From Phocoena phocoena (taxonomy: Eukaryota > Chordata > Mammalia > Artiodactyla > Phocoenidae): a DNA stretch of 64,000 bases. Each line of letters starts with the position of its first letter. Positions within the stretch are counted from its first letter, which is position 1. The position numbers and the translations under genes are program-made. The DNA is taken from the NCBI RefSeq assembly GCF_963924675.1, contig NC_089226.1, positions 49,555,124 to 49,619,123 of the forward strand. Direction: 5' to 3'. Shown one piece after another: positions 27,086 to 39,620 of the stretch. The notes beneath the pieces are model-generated. The model was not told where the DNA came from. It searched no databases and saw nothing but the letters and a program-made list of their open reading frames with translations.

Positions 27086-27714
27086 GTAAGGTAAAGGAAC
27101 CTGGAGTAGTTAGGAAAGCCTTCTCTCAGGAAAGGTTCATGAGAGATGAATAACTTCAGAAGTGCTTGGACAGACGGCAGTGGAAACAGGAGGAAAGACA
27201 GTGTTCTATTACTTTCTATTAGTGTAAATCAATATATTGATTTGAGTGAGGGTCTTCTCCTCACACAGGTAACGGTAAGTCAGCTTACAGCTTCCCTGCT
27301 GGCCTCATGGTGTTACATCACCTCCAGGGTAGGTATGTAGAATCAGCCAGTGAGGACTGTCCTGAGGGATTACAAAAAGAAGAGGAGCCCTTGGGAAAGT
27401 TTCAGGACTGGCATTCGTAGGAATGAAGAAATGAAATTGAGGAGTGGCGTCCTCCCTGCAAATGAGCATATTATTTTCATAATAGTAGAAAACATTCAGT
27501 GTTATCACTGACCCTAGGGGACCCATCACAGAAATCTCATTGCAATAAACCATTTGAAAAGAAAAAAGTACCAGAGATTATGTTTCAGAGATAAAAGTAT
27601 AAAATTCCACAGAAAGTAATTTGCCTGGAGAAGTTCTCAGCAATGGCTAAAGTGCCTATATGCTAAAAGCAGGGTGGAATGCATACTTGGAATCTTGGCA
27701 AGCAGTCACAGAAA

Positions 27715-27975
27715 GGCAGTATGCATAGGGGTTAAGGGCTCAACTCTGGAACTAACTGCTTGGGTATGAAACCTGGCTGATGACTCACAGTCGTGTAAAC
27801 CCTGAGCAAGTGACCAACTGCTCTGTACCTCGGTTTCCTTGTGTGTAAAATGTGGACACAAAATAGTTGATAATTAGTGAAAAGCACTTAGAATAGTTAA
27901 CCCATACAAATCACTTAGAAAAGTACTTCCCCTGTGGGTAAGCATTTAACAAATATTAGGGAGGAAAATGCTATT
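27715..27975 (-). repeat. MIR remnant, antisense
   Basis: It contains gagcaagtgaccaactgctc and tgtacctcggtttccttgtg, then a tail toward aacaaatatt. Confidence 0.6.
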
Positions 27976-30239
27976 ACGATTAGCAAGTCCCTGTTACTGA
28001 TTTTGTTCCACATGTTGTTCTGGGGCACTGGGGGAAGTGCAAAAGAAAACTTTAAGACAAGATCCTCATCCTTACAGAGTTAGACTGAAGATGAAACATA
28101 AAACTAACTTCAATAAGGCAGTTAGAGAACTCAGATTGCAAACCGGATGAATCTGTGTGACGAGGAGGGAGAGGAGTATAATAGAGAATAAGCCGAACAA
28201 CCTTGTTTGTGGGTGCTCAGGTAAGGTTCATTGAATATAATTAAATGGGATTTCATTCAGGTTACGACGTTATCAGCTATTTTGTAAAACTCCAGATTTT
28301 GGAGAACAAAAAAATCATAGGAATAGAAGAACTCTCTCAATTATCAGTGTATTTAGAGATTGCTAAAACAGAAAGAAGAAAAACGGAATTTCTTTAAATT
28401 GACCTTGAATGAGGTTTCAGATTCTGTGAATGATCGAGATGAAAGAAACCTCAGCGATCAGCTGGTCCGAGCACCTTGTTCTTCAGATGGCAAAACAGGC
28501 CCAGAGATATGAGGTGACTTACCCAAGTCACAGTGGAAACCCAGGTCTCCTCCTGCTTCTCAGTCTGATTCTCAACTCCACGTGGATGCTTGTTGGCTTC
28601 TCTGGCTCCTGAAGGGCATTCTTCCCATCCAACACCAGTCAGCTAATTGGACCCCCATCTGACTCCTAGAACTTTTCCAGCGGGCACTTGCTTGTGGTCA
28701 ATTATGTCCTGACAGCCACATCTTGTAGGCTTAACCCTCTAGGCTTTGACTAGAACCTTTGGGTTGTAGCAAATAGCAATCAAAGGAAGGGAAGGGAAGG
28801 AGGGAGGAAAGAAAGAGCAAAAACCGTTAATGGAGAAATCAAGAAATTAACAGTGTGACCAACATATCTGATCCATTCAACTATTCTGTTCCCCATTTTT
28901 CTGTCTAACACATGAGATTTAAAAATCATTCCAATGTGTCCCATTGATGAGAACATCTTGAAAATGAGTAAAGTTGGAAATGCAAGTTTTGGGGTTTTTT
29001 GCTTAGTTTTGCTTTGGTTTCAGATCCTGTGGGTTGTTGCATAAGCCATTAGTATTGTGTGGCTTAATGCCAAAATGCTGGACAATTCTAGAATTCTGAA
29101 GCAACTAATCGGAATCACATAGCTTGGCAATTTCCTATGGAGTCTACTACACAAAATGATGCACGAATTGACAAAGAAAATGCCACATTGTCAGAATGCA
29201 TTACTGAATGTTATCATCCTTTGCGCTAGTCACAAATATCAATATCTATTTAAGTGAAGACCAAATTGCTAAGGGCTCAGCAGAGGGCTTGGCACATAAA
29301 AGGACATAGTAGCCATTCACTAAATAAATTTATTAATGAATAAAGTGAATAGTGAAAATCAGAAATGTATTAATAAATAAAGTGAATAAATAAATGAATG
29401 AGTGACCCCCTAACAGCAGTATGAAGGTTCCATCAGCTACAATGAACTTGAAGAAAGCCATTTTTACTTTTTCCAACAACTGTAGCTATGGCCCAGTGAC
29501 CACACAAAGTTTCAAGTTTGCAAGATGGGATGGACTGTGGAAGAAGCTCCGTTGTCGACAACTCCGTACAACAGCACCATCTCTGATGTTTGATTCTCTG
29601 ATACTTTGATTCTCCCAGTTTGAGGTCATGTCCACATCCATGCTGGAATACTTTGAATCTTAACAAATAGATTTATACTAAAACTAGCACCAGAGCTCTA
29701 TATCCAGAATGATAACCTCCTTGCCCCAACCTCGCAAAAAAAAAAAAATCAGGAGCAAGTTTGAAAGAGTCTTCAGGTCATTTAGAGAATACTGTCTACA
29801 GTAATAGATCAAAGTCTTACTTTTCGTTTGATTGTAGTAGTACTGGTACAATACTCATGAACTACTCAAGAATAATCGTTTGACCAGTTATTTCAGTATG
29901 TCTCTGGGTATGATGCCCTGAATTGTAAATATATTATTTTCATAGTAATTTTTATTGTCTGGTAGCTTCAGATTTTAATGTAAAGTTTACACTTCTGTGA
30001 CAAATAATTTCTCTTAGAAAAGTTACTCTTCAAGCAGAGAATTTGATAATAAAAAAAAACAGAGCTTAATTTCCCAGTTGTGGGATGTATCAGTGTTCTC
30101 TTTCAACTTGATTAAATAAATCTTGCCCTTGGCTAACAGACTTAAAATGTACCTTTCTCATAGAAGCTTTACATTGCAATGGGGTAATTAGGGGGTGTTA
30201 GAAGGGGAGAAAAAAAAGCAGACAGGACACATCATTGGG

Positions 30240-30544
30240 ACCAATTATAAATTAAGAATAAATGGTTGCTAGAGGAGATGTCAGTTAGTACAGATCATTT
30301 TGAAAGTAGTTTGGCACATGTCAGATTTTTTTAGCTATCCATAATTTTTAACTCAATAATTCAACTTCTAGAAATCTATCCCAAGGAAATAATTTGAAAT
30401 ACAGAAAATGTTATATTCATTGCAACATAGAGTACTTAAAAATGGGAAACTACAGAAGTATCCAATAATACAGGAATGTTTAAGCCAATTGTGGTAAATC
30501 CATTTGATGAAATATTAAGTTGTTATTATGCTTATAAGATGTAT
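30240..30544 (+). repeat. Old L1 fragment, sense (ORF2 3' part)
   Basis: It contains caataattcaacttctagaa and caattgtggtaaatccattt, typical of a diverged L1 ORF2 end. Confidence 0.6.
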
Positions 30545-31440
30545 TGGTTTGTAGTTTTTATTTATTGTGATATATTTTCTAATTTTGGTGTCTGGTAATG
30601 GTGGCGTATAGAATGAGTTCTGTCTTTTGGAAGTTTGAGAAGAATTGATATTTATTCTTTTTTAAATGTTTAGTAGAATTCACCAGTGAAGCCAGCTAGG
30701 CCTGGGCTTTTCTTGGTGGCTAGTTTTTCAAATTACTAATTTAATCTATTTATTTGTTAGAAATCTGTTCAGAGTTATTTTTCTTCTTGAGTCAGTTTTG
30801 GTAATTTGTGTCTTTTCTAGGAATTTGTTCATTTCATTTGTCCATCTAAATTGTCTAATTTACTGGTATACAACTGATCATGGTATTTCTTTTTAATTCT
30901 TTTTATTTCTGTAGGGTCAGTAATGATATCTCCTCTTTTATTCCTTATTTTAGTAATGAGTCTTCTCTCTTTTTTTCTTAACCAATCTAACAGTTATCAA
31001 TTTGTTAATCTTTTCAAAGAACTAACTTTTGGTTTTGTTGATTTCTCTCTGTTGTTTTTCTCTTCTCTATAGTTCATTAATTTCTGCTCTAATCTTTATT
31101 ATTTGCCTTTTTCTGCTTGCTTTAGGCTTAGCTTGGTCTTTTTTCCAGTGCCTTAAGGTGGAAGGTTAGACTTTTGATTTGAGATCTTTTTTAATATTAT
31201 AGCTATAATATTTAATATTATAGCTATAAGTTTTCCTCTAAATATTGCTTTAGCTGCCATAAGTTTTGGTATCTGTGTCTTTATTCTCATTCATATCAAA
31301 GTCTTTTCTAGTTTCCTTATAATTTCTTCTTTGACCCATTGGTTAGTTAGGATAGTGTTTTCATTTCTTTTAATACCCACATATTTGGGGATTTTCTAAA
31401 TTTCTGTTTTGTTATAGATTTCTAATTTCATTCCATTGTT
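30545..31440 (-). repeat. Old L1 ORF2 fragment, antisense
   Basis: Reversed ORF2 reverse-transcriptase region, for example gctaggcctgggcttttctt and agaactaacttttggttttg. Many disruptions. Confidence 0.75.
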
Positions 31441-31494
31441 AAGCATTCATTAAAGCTGATGCTTCCAAATACTCTCTAATGATATGTCACCATT

Positions 31495-31640
31495 AAAATA
31501 ATTGGCTCCTATTTATTGAGCTTTAATAAATGCCAGGCACTATGATAATAGCTTTTTATACATTATCACATTTAAATATTCAGAACTGAGGCTCAGAGAT
31601 TAAACAAGCAAATAGCTGAGCCAGCACATTTTTATTACTA
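31495..31640 (+). repeat. MIR remnant
   Basis: It contains gccaggcactatgataatag and aactgaggctcagagattaa. Confidence 0.55.
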
Positions 31641-32154
31641 ATAATAAACAGCAACTAGATCAGATCATTGAGCACAGAATTATGAGAAAAACAGATTCTG
31701 AGAGATAACTGCCAAGAAATGCAATTAAAAAAAACAAACATTATTCATTTGGCCATGGTTCTTTTTCTTCCATTACTTCTCCCCCTTTTCTCCAGATGTT
31801 TGTTATATTCCTTCTCTTCCTTCTTTTTCTTCTCCTTTTTTGCCAAAAGTTTCTCCCCATATTCCCAGTGGGAATCATCCCTTAGCATTTCAGTTCATGC
31901 ATTCATTTGATGAATATTTGAGTACCTACCTTCTCTAGATCCTACATACAGAAATGAAAGGGATGTGGTGCCTGCTCTGAGATCATAATGTAGTAGGAGA
32001 GAGCTATGTAAAAAGGAGTAGACTCACTGTGACAACCTTGGGTAGAACATCTGAGCATATAACCTTAAAAATGAGTCAGTGTTTATGAGATGGACAAAGG
32101 GGGAAGGGTTTCTATAACCAGCACCCAAGTCAAGATATAGAATATATACCTATA

Positions 32155-32187
32155 AGTCAACTATACTTCAATTAAAAAAAAAAGAAG
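32155..32187 (+). mobile_element. Tiny 5'-truncated L1 insertion with target duplication
   Basis: About 19 nt matching the extreme 3' end of cetartiodactyl L1 (agtcaactatacttcaatt) is followed by an A-run and bounded by the duplication atatacctata at 32144-32154 and 32188-32198. It interrupts the older antisense L1 tail around it. Confidence 0.7.
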
Positions 32188-32198
32188 ATATACCTATA

Positions 32199-33215
32199 TA
32201 TATTGAGGAGAGTAGCCTAGGCTAGAAATATATTTTGGGGAAGTGTCGTGGTTCTAGCCATGATAAAGACACAGTTTCTCACTTTTCAACCACGAATTTG
32301 ATTTCTACCACCATATCTTAGTTTTGCCTGTTCTAGAACTTCTTATAATTGGAATCATACATACATACTCTTGTGTGTCTGCCTTCTACGACTCAGCATA
32401 ATGCTTTTGAGATTCATCCATGTTGTTGCTGAGTAGCAATAGCAATATATTGTGTGTATCAGTGTATCACAGTCTATCAATTTACCTGTTGATGGACATT
32501 AGAATTCTCCAAATGAACATTCTTATACACACCTTTTTGTGGACATATTTTTCTCTTGAGTAAACATCTAAGGGTGAATTGCTGAAGCATAGGTTAGCTG
32601 TATGATAAACTTTACAAGAAACTGTCAAAGTGTTTTCAAAGTGGCTATACCATTTTGCATTCCCACTAACAATTCATATGAGAGTTCCAATTGCTTCATA
32701 TCCTTACCAACACCTAATATTGTCAGTCTTTTTCCTTTCAGCCACTCTAGTGGGTATGGAGTGGTATCTTGCTTTGGCTTAAATTTCTCTGATGATTAAT
32801 GATGTTTTTCACATGCTTACTGACCATTTGCATATCTTACGTTAAATATCCAGTTGAGTCTTTTGCCCATTTTTTATTGTATGTTTTTGCTTTTTATTGT
32901 TCAGTTGTAGGAGTTTTTAAATATTCTGAATAAAACTCCTTTATCATATATATGTATTTTAAACATTGTTTCCCAGTTTGTGGCTTGGTTTTTTATTTTC
33001 TTAATGACCTCTTTTGAAAAGCAAAAGTTTTTAATGATGAAATCCAGTTTACCATTTTTCTAAATTTACCGTAAGTGCTTTTATGTTTTATCCACAAAAT
33101 CTTTGCCTGCCTCAGATTACAAGTATATTCTGTTTTCTTCTAGAAATTGTATACTTCAAGCTTTTAGAATTAGGTCTGCAATCTATCTCTAGAAAATTTT
33201 GGTGTATGGTATAAG
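32199..33215 (-). repeat. Old L1 fragment, antisense
   Basis: The reversed 3' UTR and ORF2 end include gcattcccactaacaattca and gaccatttgcatatcttacg. The 3' end probably begins near 32115, before the tiny L1 insertion. Confidence 0.7.
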
Positions 33216-33787
33216 TTAAGAGATGAAGTTCATTATTATGAAAATTTTCAAGCTTACAAAAATGTAGAAAGAATAGAATTATGAACCTCTGTACCTATTA
33301 GCTTCAACAGTTACCAACTCATGGTCAATCTTGTTTTGTATATTCTGAAATATATGAGATATTTATAGATAGATAGATAGATAATCTCCCCTGAACTATT
33401 TCAAGAGGACATTGTAGAAATTATGGCCTGTTGTTGTTGTTGTTCTAATTCAGAATTCAATCCAGGATCGCACATTGCAATTCATTTGTCCTGTTTCCTT
33501 AATCTCCTTTAATCTAGAATGGTTCTTTAGCCTTTTCTGTTTTTTATGACAGTGACATAAGAGGATTAAGACGATGTTTCTTAATTTTAATTTGCTGATT
33601 ATCTCTTCATGGTTAGCTTCGTCTAATGCATTTTTGGCAAGGATATTATATCAGTGATATTGTATACTTCTCAGTGCTTTCCATCAGGAGGCACATGGTT
33701 TCAGGTTATCCCACTATACTGTGACGCTAAGTTTGATCACTTGGTTAAGGTGGTATCTACCAGATTACTCCACCATAAAGGCACTTT
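33215..33787 (-). repeat. L1ME4/HAL1-like 3' UTR, antisense, first piece
   Basis: It contains agcttacaaaaatgtagaaa, gttaccaactcatggtcaat and catcaggaggcacatggttt, in the order of this old 3' UTR. It continues after two younger insertions, at 34101-34130 and 36372-36500. Confidence 0.6.
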
Positions 33788-33794
33788 TACCCAC

Positions 33795-34093
33795 TTTTTT
33801 TTTTTTTGGCTGTGTTGGGTCTTCATTGCTCCACGCGAGCTTTCTCCAGCTGCAGCAGGCGAGGGCTACTCCTCATTGCAGTGCGCAGGCTTCTCATTGC
33901 GGTGGCTTCTCTTGTTGCGGAACACAGGCTCTAGGTGCACAGGCTTCGGTAGTTGTGGTGCGCGGGCTTGGTAGTTGTGGCACATGGGCTTAGTTGCTCC
34001 GTGACATGTGGGATCTTCCTGGACCAGGGCTTGAACCCATGTCCCCTGCATTGGCAGGTGGATTCTTAACCACTGCACCACCAGGGAAGCCCC
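33795..34093 (-). mobile_element. Full CHR-type SINE, long form, antisense
   Basis: T-run, body and head (ccaccagggaagcccc) are present. The target duplication tacccac occurs at 33788-33794 and 34094-34100, inside the old L1 3' UTR. Confidence 0.9.
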
Positions 34094-34220
34094 TACCCAC
34101 CTTTTTAATGATTCATCTGTTAGAAGATAAGTGTCCCGAGAGGGCGTAGAGCAGAAGCAAGAAGAACTGCAGTCCTGCCATCTGTGGAATGAAAACCACA
34201 TTCACAGAAAGATAGACAAA

Positions 34221-35172
34221 ATGAAAAGGTAGAGGACTATGTACCAGATAAAGGAACAAGATAAAACCCCAGAAAAACAACTAAATGAAGTGGAAATAGG
34301 CAACCTTCCAGAAAAAGAATTCAGAATAATGATAGTGAAGATGATCCAGGACCTCGGAAAAAGAATGGAGCCAAAGATCAAGAAGATGCAAGAAATGTTT
34401 AACAAAGACCTAGAAAAATTAAAGAACAAACAAACAGAGATGAACAATACAATAACTGAAATGCAAACTACACTAGAAGGAATCAATAGCAGAATAACTG
34501 AGGCAGAAGAACAGATGAGTGACCTGGAAGACAGAATGGTGGAGTTCACTGCTGCAGAATGAAAAAAGAATGAAAAGAAATGAAGACAGCCTAAGGGATC
34601 TCTGGGACAACATTAAAGACACCCACATTCACATTATAGGGGTCCCAGAAGGAGAAGAGAGAGAGAAGGGACCCGAGAAAATATTTGAAGAGATTATAGT
34701 CGAAAACTTCCCTAACATGGGAAAGGAAATAGCCAGCCAAGTCCAGGAAGCGCAGAGAGCCCCAGGCAGGATAAACCCAAGGAGAAACATGACGAGACAT
34801 ATAGTAGTCAAATTGACAAAAATTAAAGACAAAGAAAAATTATTAAAAACAACAAGGGAAAAATGACAGATAACATACAAGGGAACTCCCATAAGGTTAA
34901 CAGCTGATTTCTCAGCAGAAACTCTACAAGCCAGAAGGGAGTGGCACGATATATTTAAAGTGAGGAAAGGGAAGAACCTACAACCAAGATTACTCTACCC
35001 AGCAAGGATCTCATTCAGATTCGACAGAGAAATCAAAAGCATTACAGACAAGCAAAAGCTAAGAGAATTCAGCACCACCAAACCAGCTCTACAACAAATG
35101 CTAAAGGAACTTCTCCAAGTGGGAAACACAAGAGAAGAAAAGGACCTACAAAAACAAACCCAAAACAGTTAA
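34221..35172 (+). pseudogene. L1 ORF1 pseudogene
   Basis: Coiled-coil-type peptide (for example the stretch around NKDLEKLKNKQTEMNN), then the RNA-binding core region and the C-terminal domain in separate frames. An early nonsense codon and at least one frameshift break it. Confidence 0.85.
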
Positions 35173-35176
35173 GAAA

Positions 35177-36355
35177 ATGCTAATAGGAACATACATATCG
35201 ATAATTACCTTAAATGTGAATGGATTTAATGCTCCAGCCAAAAGTCACAGGCTCATTGAATGGATACAAAAACAAGACCCATATATATGCTGTCTACAAG
35301 AGACCCACTTCAGACCTAGGGACACATACAGACTGAAAGTGAGGGGATGGAAAAAGATTTTCCATGCAAATGGAAATGAAAAGAAAGCTGGAGTAGCAAT
35401 ACTCATATCAGGTAAAATATACTTTAAAGAATGTTACAAGAGACAAGGAACGACACTACATAATGATCAAGGGTTCAATCCAAGAAGAAGATATAACAAT
35501 TACAAATACATATGCACCCAGCATAGGAGCACCTCAGTACATAAGGCAAATGCTAACAGCTATAAAAGAAGAAATCGACAGTAACACACTAATAGTGGGG
35601 GACTTTAACATCTCCCTTACACCAATGGACATATCATCCAGACAGAAAATTAATAAGGAAACACAAGCTTTAGATGACACAACAGACCAGATAGATTTAA
35701 TTGATATTTATAGGACATTCCATACAAAAACAACAGATTACACTTTCTTCTCAAATGCACATGGAACATTCTCCAGAATAGATCATATCTTGGGTCACAA
35801 ATCAAGCCTTGGTAAATTTAAGAAAGTTGAAATCATATCAAGCATCTTTTCTGACCACAACACTAATGAGATTAGAAATAAATTACAGGGGAAAAAACAT
35901 AAAAAACACAAACACATGGAGGCTAAACAATACATTACTAAATAACTAAGACATCACTGAAGAAATCAAAGAGGCAATCAAAAACTACATAGAGACAAAT
36001 GACAACAAAAACACGACGACCCAAAACCTATGGGATGCAGCAAAAGCAGTTCTAAGAGGAAAGTTTATAGCAATACAATCCTACCTCAAGAAACAAAAGA
36101 AATCTCAAATAAACTGTCTAAACTTACACCTAAAGGAACTAGAGAAAGAAAAACAAACAAAACCCAAAGTTAGTAGAAGGAAAGAAATCATAAGGATCAG
36201 AGCAGAAATAAATGAAATAGAAACAAAGAAAACAATAGCAAAGATCAGTAAAACTAAAAGCTGGTTCTTTGAGAAGATAAACGAAATTGATAAACCTTTA
36301 GCCAGACCCATCAAGAAAAAGAGGGAGAGGACTCAAATCAATAAAATTAGAAATG
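35177..36355 (+). pseudogene. L1 ORF2 pseudogene, endonuclease part only
   Basis: The start of the APE-like endonuclease is recognisable (TLNVNGFNAP and CLQETHF motifs), with VGDFN and SDHN motifs in another frame after a frameshift. The reverse-transcriptase and C-terminal domains are absent. Confidence 0.87.
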
Positions 36356-36371
36356 AAAAAAAAAAAGATAA

Positions 36372-36500
36372 TGTATGCTGTTCCCCAACAAATTTTTAAT
36401 CAATAGTTTTATTAACCACTGATGATTCTTGCCTGAATTAATTATTATTATGGTAGTCAAAAAATGGTGATTTCCTAACTTTATTGTTTCTTCTATAGTT
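36372..36500 (-). repeat. Continuation of the L1ME4/HAL1-like 3' UTR after the sense L1
   Basis: Sequence such as ctgatgattcttgcctgaat and aaaaatggtgatttcct continues the old element where it was cut at 34130. Confidence 0.5.
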
Positions 36501-37229
36501 ATTAGCATTCTACATAAGAGAACTTTCTCTTTTTCCCCATTATTAATTATTTAATTTAGGTATTTTGGGTGATCTTTATGGACTTATGATTTTCTTTTTT
36601 AATTCAATGTGTTATACTCCATTTCTGTCATTATTCATTTTAGTATTCAACTTGTCTAGATTTGGCTGGTGTGATCACTTTTAAACTGGCTTTGGTGTCC
36701 TTTTGACATGCCATCATTAGTTCTAGGTTTTCTAAATTTTGTGTTATTTTTGTGTTTATGTTTAGTACTTTTTACTTTCCAGTCCAACAAAATGTTTCAG
36801 ACTTACCTTTTACTTTACCTGCTCATGGAATCAGCCATTTCTCAAAAAAAAAAAACACAAAAACCTAGCTCTTTTTTGTAGGAAATGGCATTTAGAAAGC
36901 AAAGTCTGAGCACCAGGTGTGCTTTTTGCTTCTGGGATATCATTACATCTAGCCTCCTTTAATGGGCAGAGAAAGAAAAATAAATTTGTTTAGAAAAATC
37001 ATAAATTTATATCAGATGCTTCTAATTACTATTTACCATCATAAGATTTTTCCTCTCCTTACCTCATTCCATGATTGTACCTTACCCTTCTTTCACAAGG
37101 ATAACGTTGTTTCACAACATCAGTGTGTTTTACTCACTTGCTCATTACTCACACACCAAATAGTTTCAGAATTCAACCGACAATAAGCCTCCTAAGTGAA
37201 GTTCAAAATTTCTTTACAATTCTATCTTT

Positions 37230-37890
37230 AGAATATATTCTGAGGGTAAGTAGTCAGAGTACTATGTTTCTCCCATATTTTTTTGAAGCAAATTCAATGC
37301 ATTAAATCATTTCAACTGTAACTACTTAAATATGGCATGACCACAATGCCATTTATCACACTTAAAAATTAATAATTATTGGATTAATATTCCATCTATT
37401 TCAGGTCTTAACTTGACTCATAAATATCATAAATGCTTTTTTGTTTCTTTATTATACAATTTCTTTGCCTGAACCAGAAGTGAAATCTATTGTAATTGGT
37501 TGATTCCTCTTAGTTCTCTTCTGATTTATATGTTTTCCCCCATTTTTTTGTTTGTTTTGTTTCCATTTTTATATTTAAGAAACCAGGTCATTTGTCTTAT
37601 AGAGTTTACTCCAGATTTTCTTTGTAGTATAATTTAGCAGGTTTCTCTGTCATCTTTATTTCTGTAAGCTGGTAGTTGGATTTAGAGGTTTGGTTAGATT
37701 CAGACTCATTGGCAAAGGAGGGTTTTCTTTCCTTTTCTTTTGAGAGTAGAGGTTTACAGAACTACTTTGTGGTAGTATTTTGTTTTCCCATCAGGAAGCA
37801 CATTCATCTGATTGTCTTTTTGTGTGTGTGATGTTACCAGCTATTGATGCTCAGTGCCTAGATGCATTAATTCGTTAGCCTTGCAAACAG
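37230..37890 (-). repeat. Second L1ME4/HAL1-like 3' UTR copy, antisense
   Basis: It contains aaaccaggtcatttgtctta, agctggtagttggatttaga and catcaggaagcacattcatc, paralleling parts of the copy at 33215-33787. Confidence 0.55.
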
Positions 37891-38839
37891 AACCCTGGGA
37901 CACTGTTAGAGACACATTTATAGGGACACTGTTACAGACACACATCCATTCAGACACATTTCTAAAACAGACATATTTCAGGCCAACTCCTGTCTTTCCT
38001 TTAACAACCTCTTTGTTTCATTGTTACTTGTTTTTGGACCTCTCTTGTTTTAAACTTCTCTTTTGTTCTGTATGAAAACATGATGTGTATAATACAAAGT
38101 GGTGGCCCAAACTTATGGTAACAGCCTTCCAAAGGGAACACAATTATTTTAGAGGAGGAGAGACAAGAATGAAGAGGAAAGAAACATTTATAAGAGATAA
38201 AAGAGGTCACAGAAAAAGGTGTATATGAGCTCAGTATACATTTAAATCAAATTCTGCACAGAGAACATTCATATCTTGAATGTGACTTTTTAGAACTATG
38301 AAACATTTGAAGCTTGAAAAATTAGAACACGAAGAAGAAAAACTTTAAAATGCCCCTCGTTTTGAAGTTTTCTGAATGAAAAGGATAAAAACACATCAAG
38401 ATTCCCTCATGTATCTTTAAAAACATGGGATTTGAGTGGGAGAAGGAGCAATTTGAGTTTTTTGTTTTGTTTCTTTTCTTCATGGAGCGTGTATTTTACC
38501 TTAAACCAGTTCACCAATGCCATTACATTCTGGGGTCAGGCTGCACAATTTCGTGCCATTTGACCTAACAACTTGGCGACTTCTGAGTGACAGCAATAAT
38601 ATGCTGACTCCTGGAATGAGTGTTCTAATGTCTGTCACAACATGAAAGGTATTCATTTAACAGAGACACAACAGAATCAGATAAACAAGGCATGTGTATC
38701 TGATTGATTGCAAGGGTTGTGGAGGGAGGTTTCCTCTCTTTCAATTAAAGATAAAAATTATTTACACCAAGTAAAATTTAAAACATGCTGTGATTGTTTG
38801 CTCTCATCCCATAGTGTGGAGGTTAGGGAGAGGGGTATT

Positions 38840-39100
38840 TTTGTTTTTTAAGACCTTACTGAGATATAATTCACATAGTATACAATTCACAGACTTAAAG
38901 TGTCCAATTCAGTGTTGTTTACTATATTGGTAGTGTTATGCAACCATCACCACAATCTAATTTTAGAACATTTTCATCTTTCCTAAAACTAACACTATAC
39001 CCATTAGCTGTCACTTCCCATTCTCTGTACCCCCTACCCTCACTCAGCCCCAACAAACCGCTAATCTGCTTCGTCTATAGATTTACCTTTTAAAAGCCAT
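38840..39100 (-). repeat. Old L1 3' UTR fragment, antisense
   Basis: It contains gagatataattcacatagta and gcaaccatcaccacaatcta, like the left part of the copy at 8500. Confidence 0.7.
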
Positions 39101-39419
39101 TCATAACCTGTCACACTGAAATTTTTTTACTTTATTTTTGTACATTATTTAAAAACGAGTACAATAGAATAGAACCCGCAAAAACATGAAAGGGGCTCAA
39201 AAAATTGTAGCAGGATATCCCACAAAAATATTGTTGAAGCCAATAGCATCTGATGGCTTAAATAAATAATTGCCAAGCAGTGAAGCTGTGGGAAAGAAGA
39301 CAGATTACAGTGTCACTTCAGAAAGTCAGATGCTAATGATTTTAAATATAAACTTGAAACAGGCTTGAGTTACGGAAACTTTTCTTGCTCTAAGAACAGC
39401 AGTATTTGCAACCAGGAAT

Positions 39420-39620
39420 ATTTGCAAATTCAGATTCTAACTTCACTGCTCACCAACTGTATGACTCTGGGCAAGTAACAGAAGATTTGTAAACTTTAGT
39501 TTCCTCATCTGTAATATGAGAATAATGATGATACCAACCTCATGAAGTTAGTGTGGAGATTCGCATAGGCAGAGCCTTTAGAACCAAGCCTGGCACATAA
39601 TAAGTGCTCAGCAAATGTTA
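39420..39620 (-). repeat. MIR remnant, antisense
   Basis: It contains atgactctgggcaagtaaca, tagtttcctcatctgtaata and gtgctcagcaaatgtta. Confidence 0.65.

Larger units (their letters stand above)
34131..36364 (+). mobile_element. Defective L1, sense, both ends incomplete
   Basis: A short piece of 5' UTR is followed by ORF1 (34221-about 35172) and the endonuclease-side part of ORF2 (35177-about 36355). The element then stops in an A-run well before the reverse-transcriptase core. ORF1 has a TAG at codon 4 (34230-34232) and a frameshift near 34560; ORF2 has a frameshift near 35470. An AATAAA at 36340-36345 lies just before the A-run. A possible 7-bp duplication aagataa sits at 34124-34130 and 36365-36371. 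It cannot encode working L1 proteins. Confidence 0.88.

Noticed and set aside
34239..35945. Several open frames of 70-160 residues in a row, looking like a gene cluster
   Set aside because: They are broken pieces of L1 ORF1 and ORF2 with frameshifts and an early stop, not host genes.
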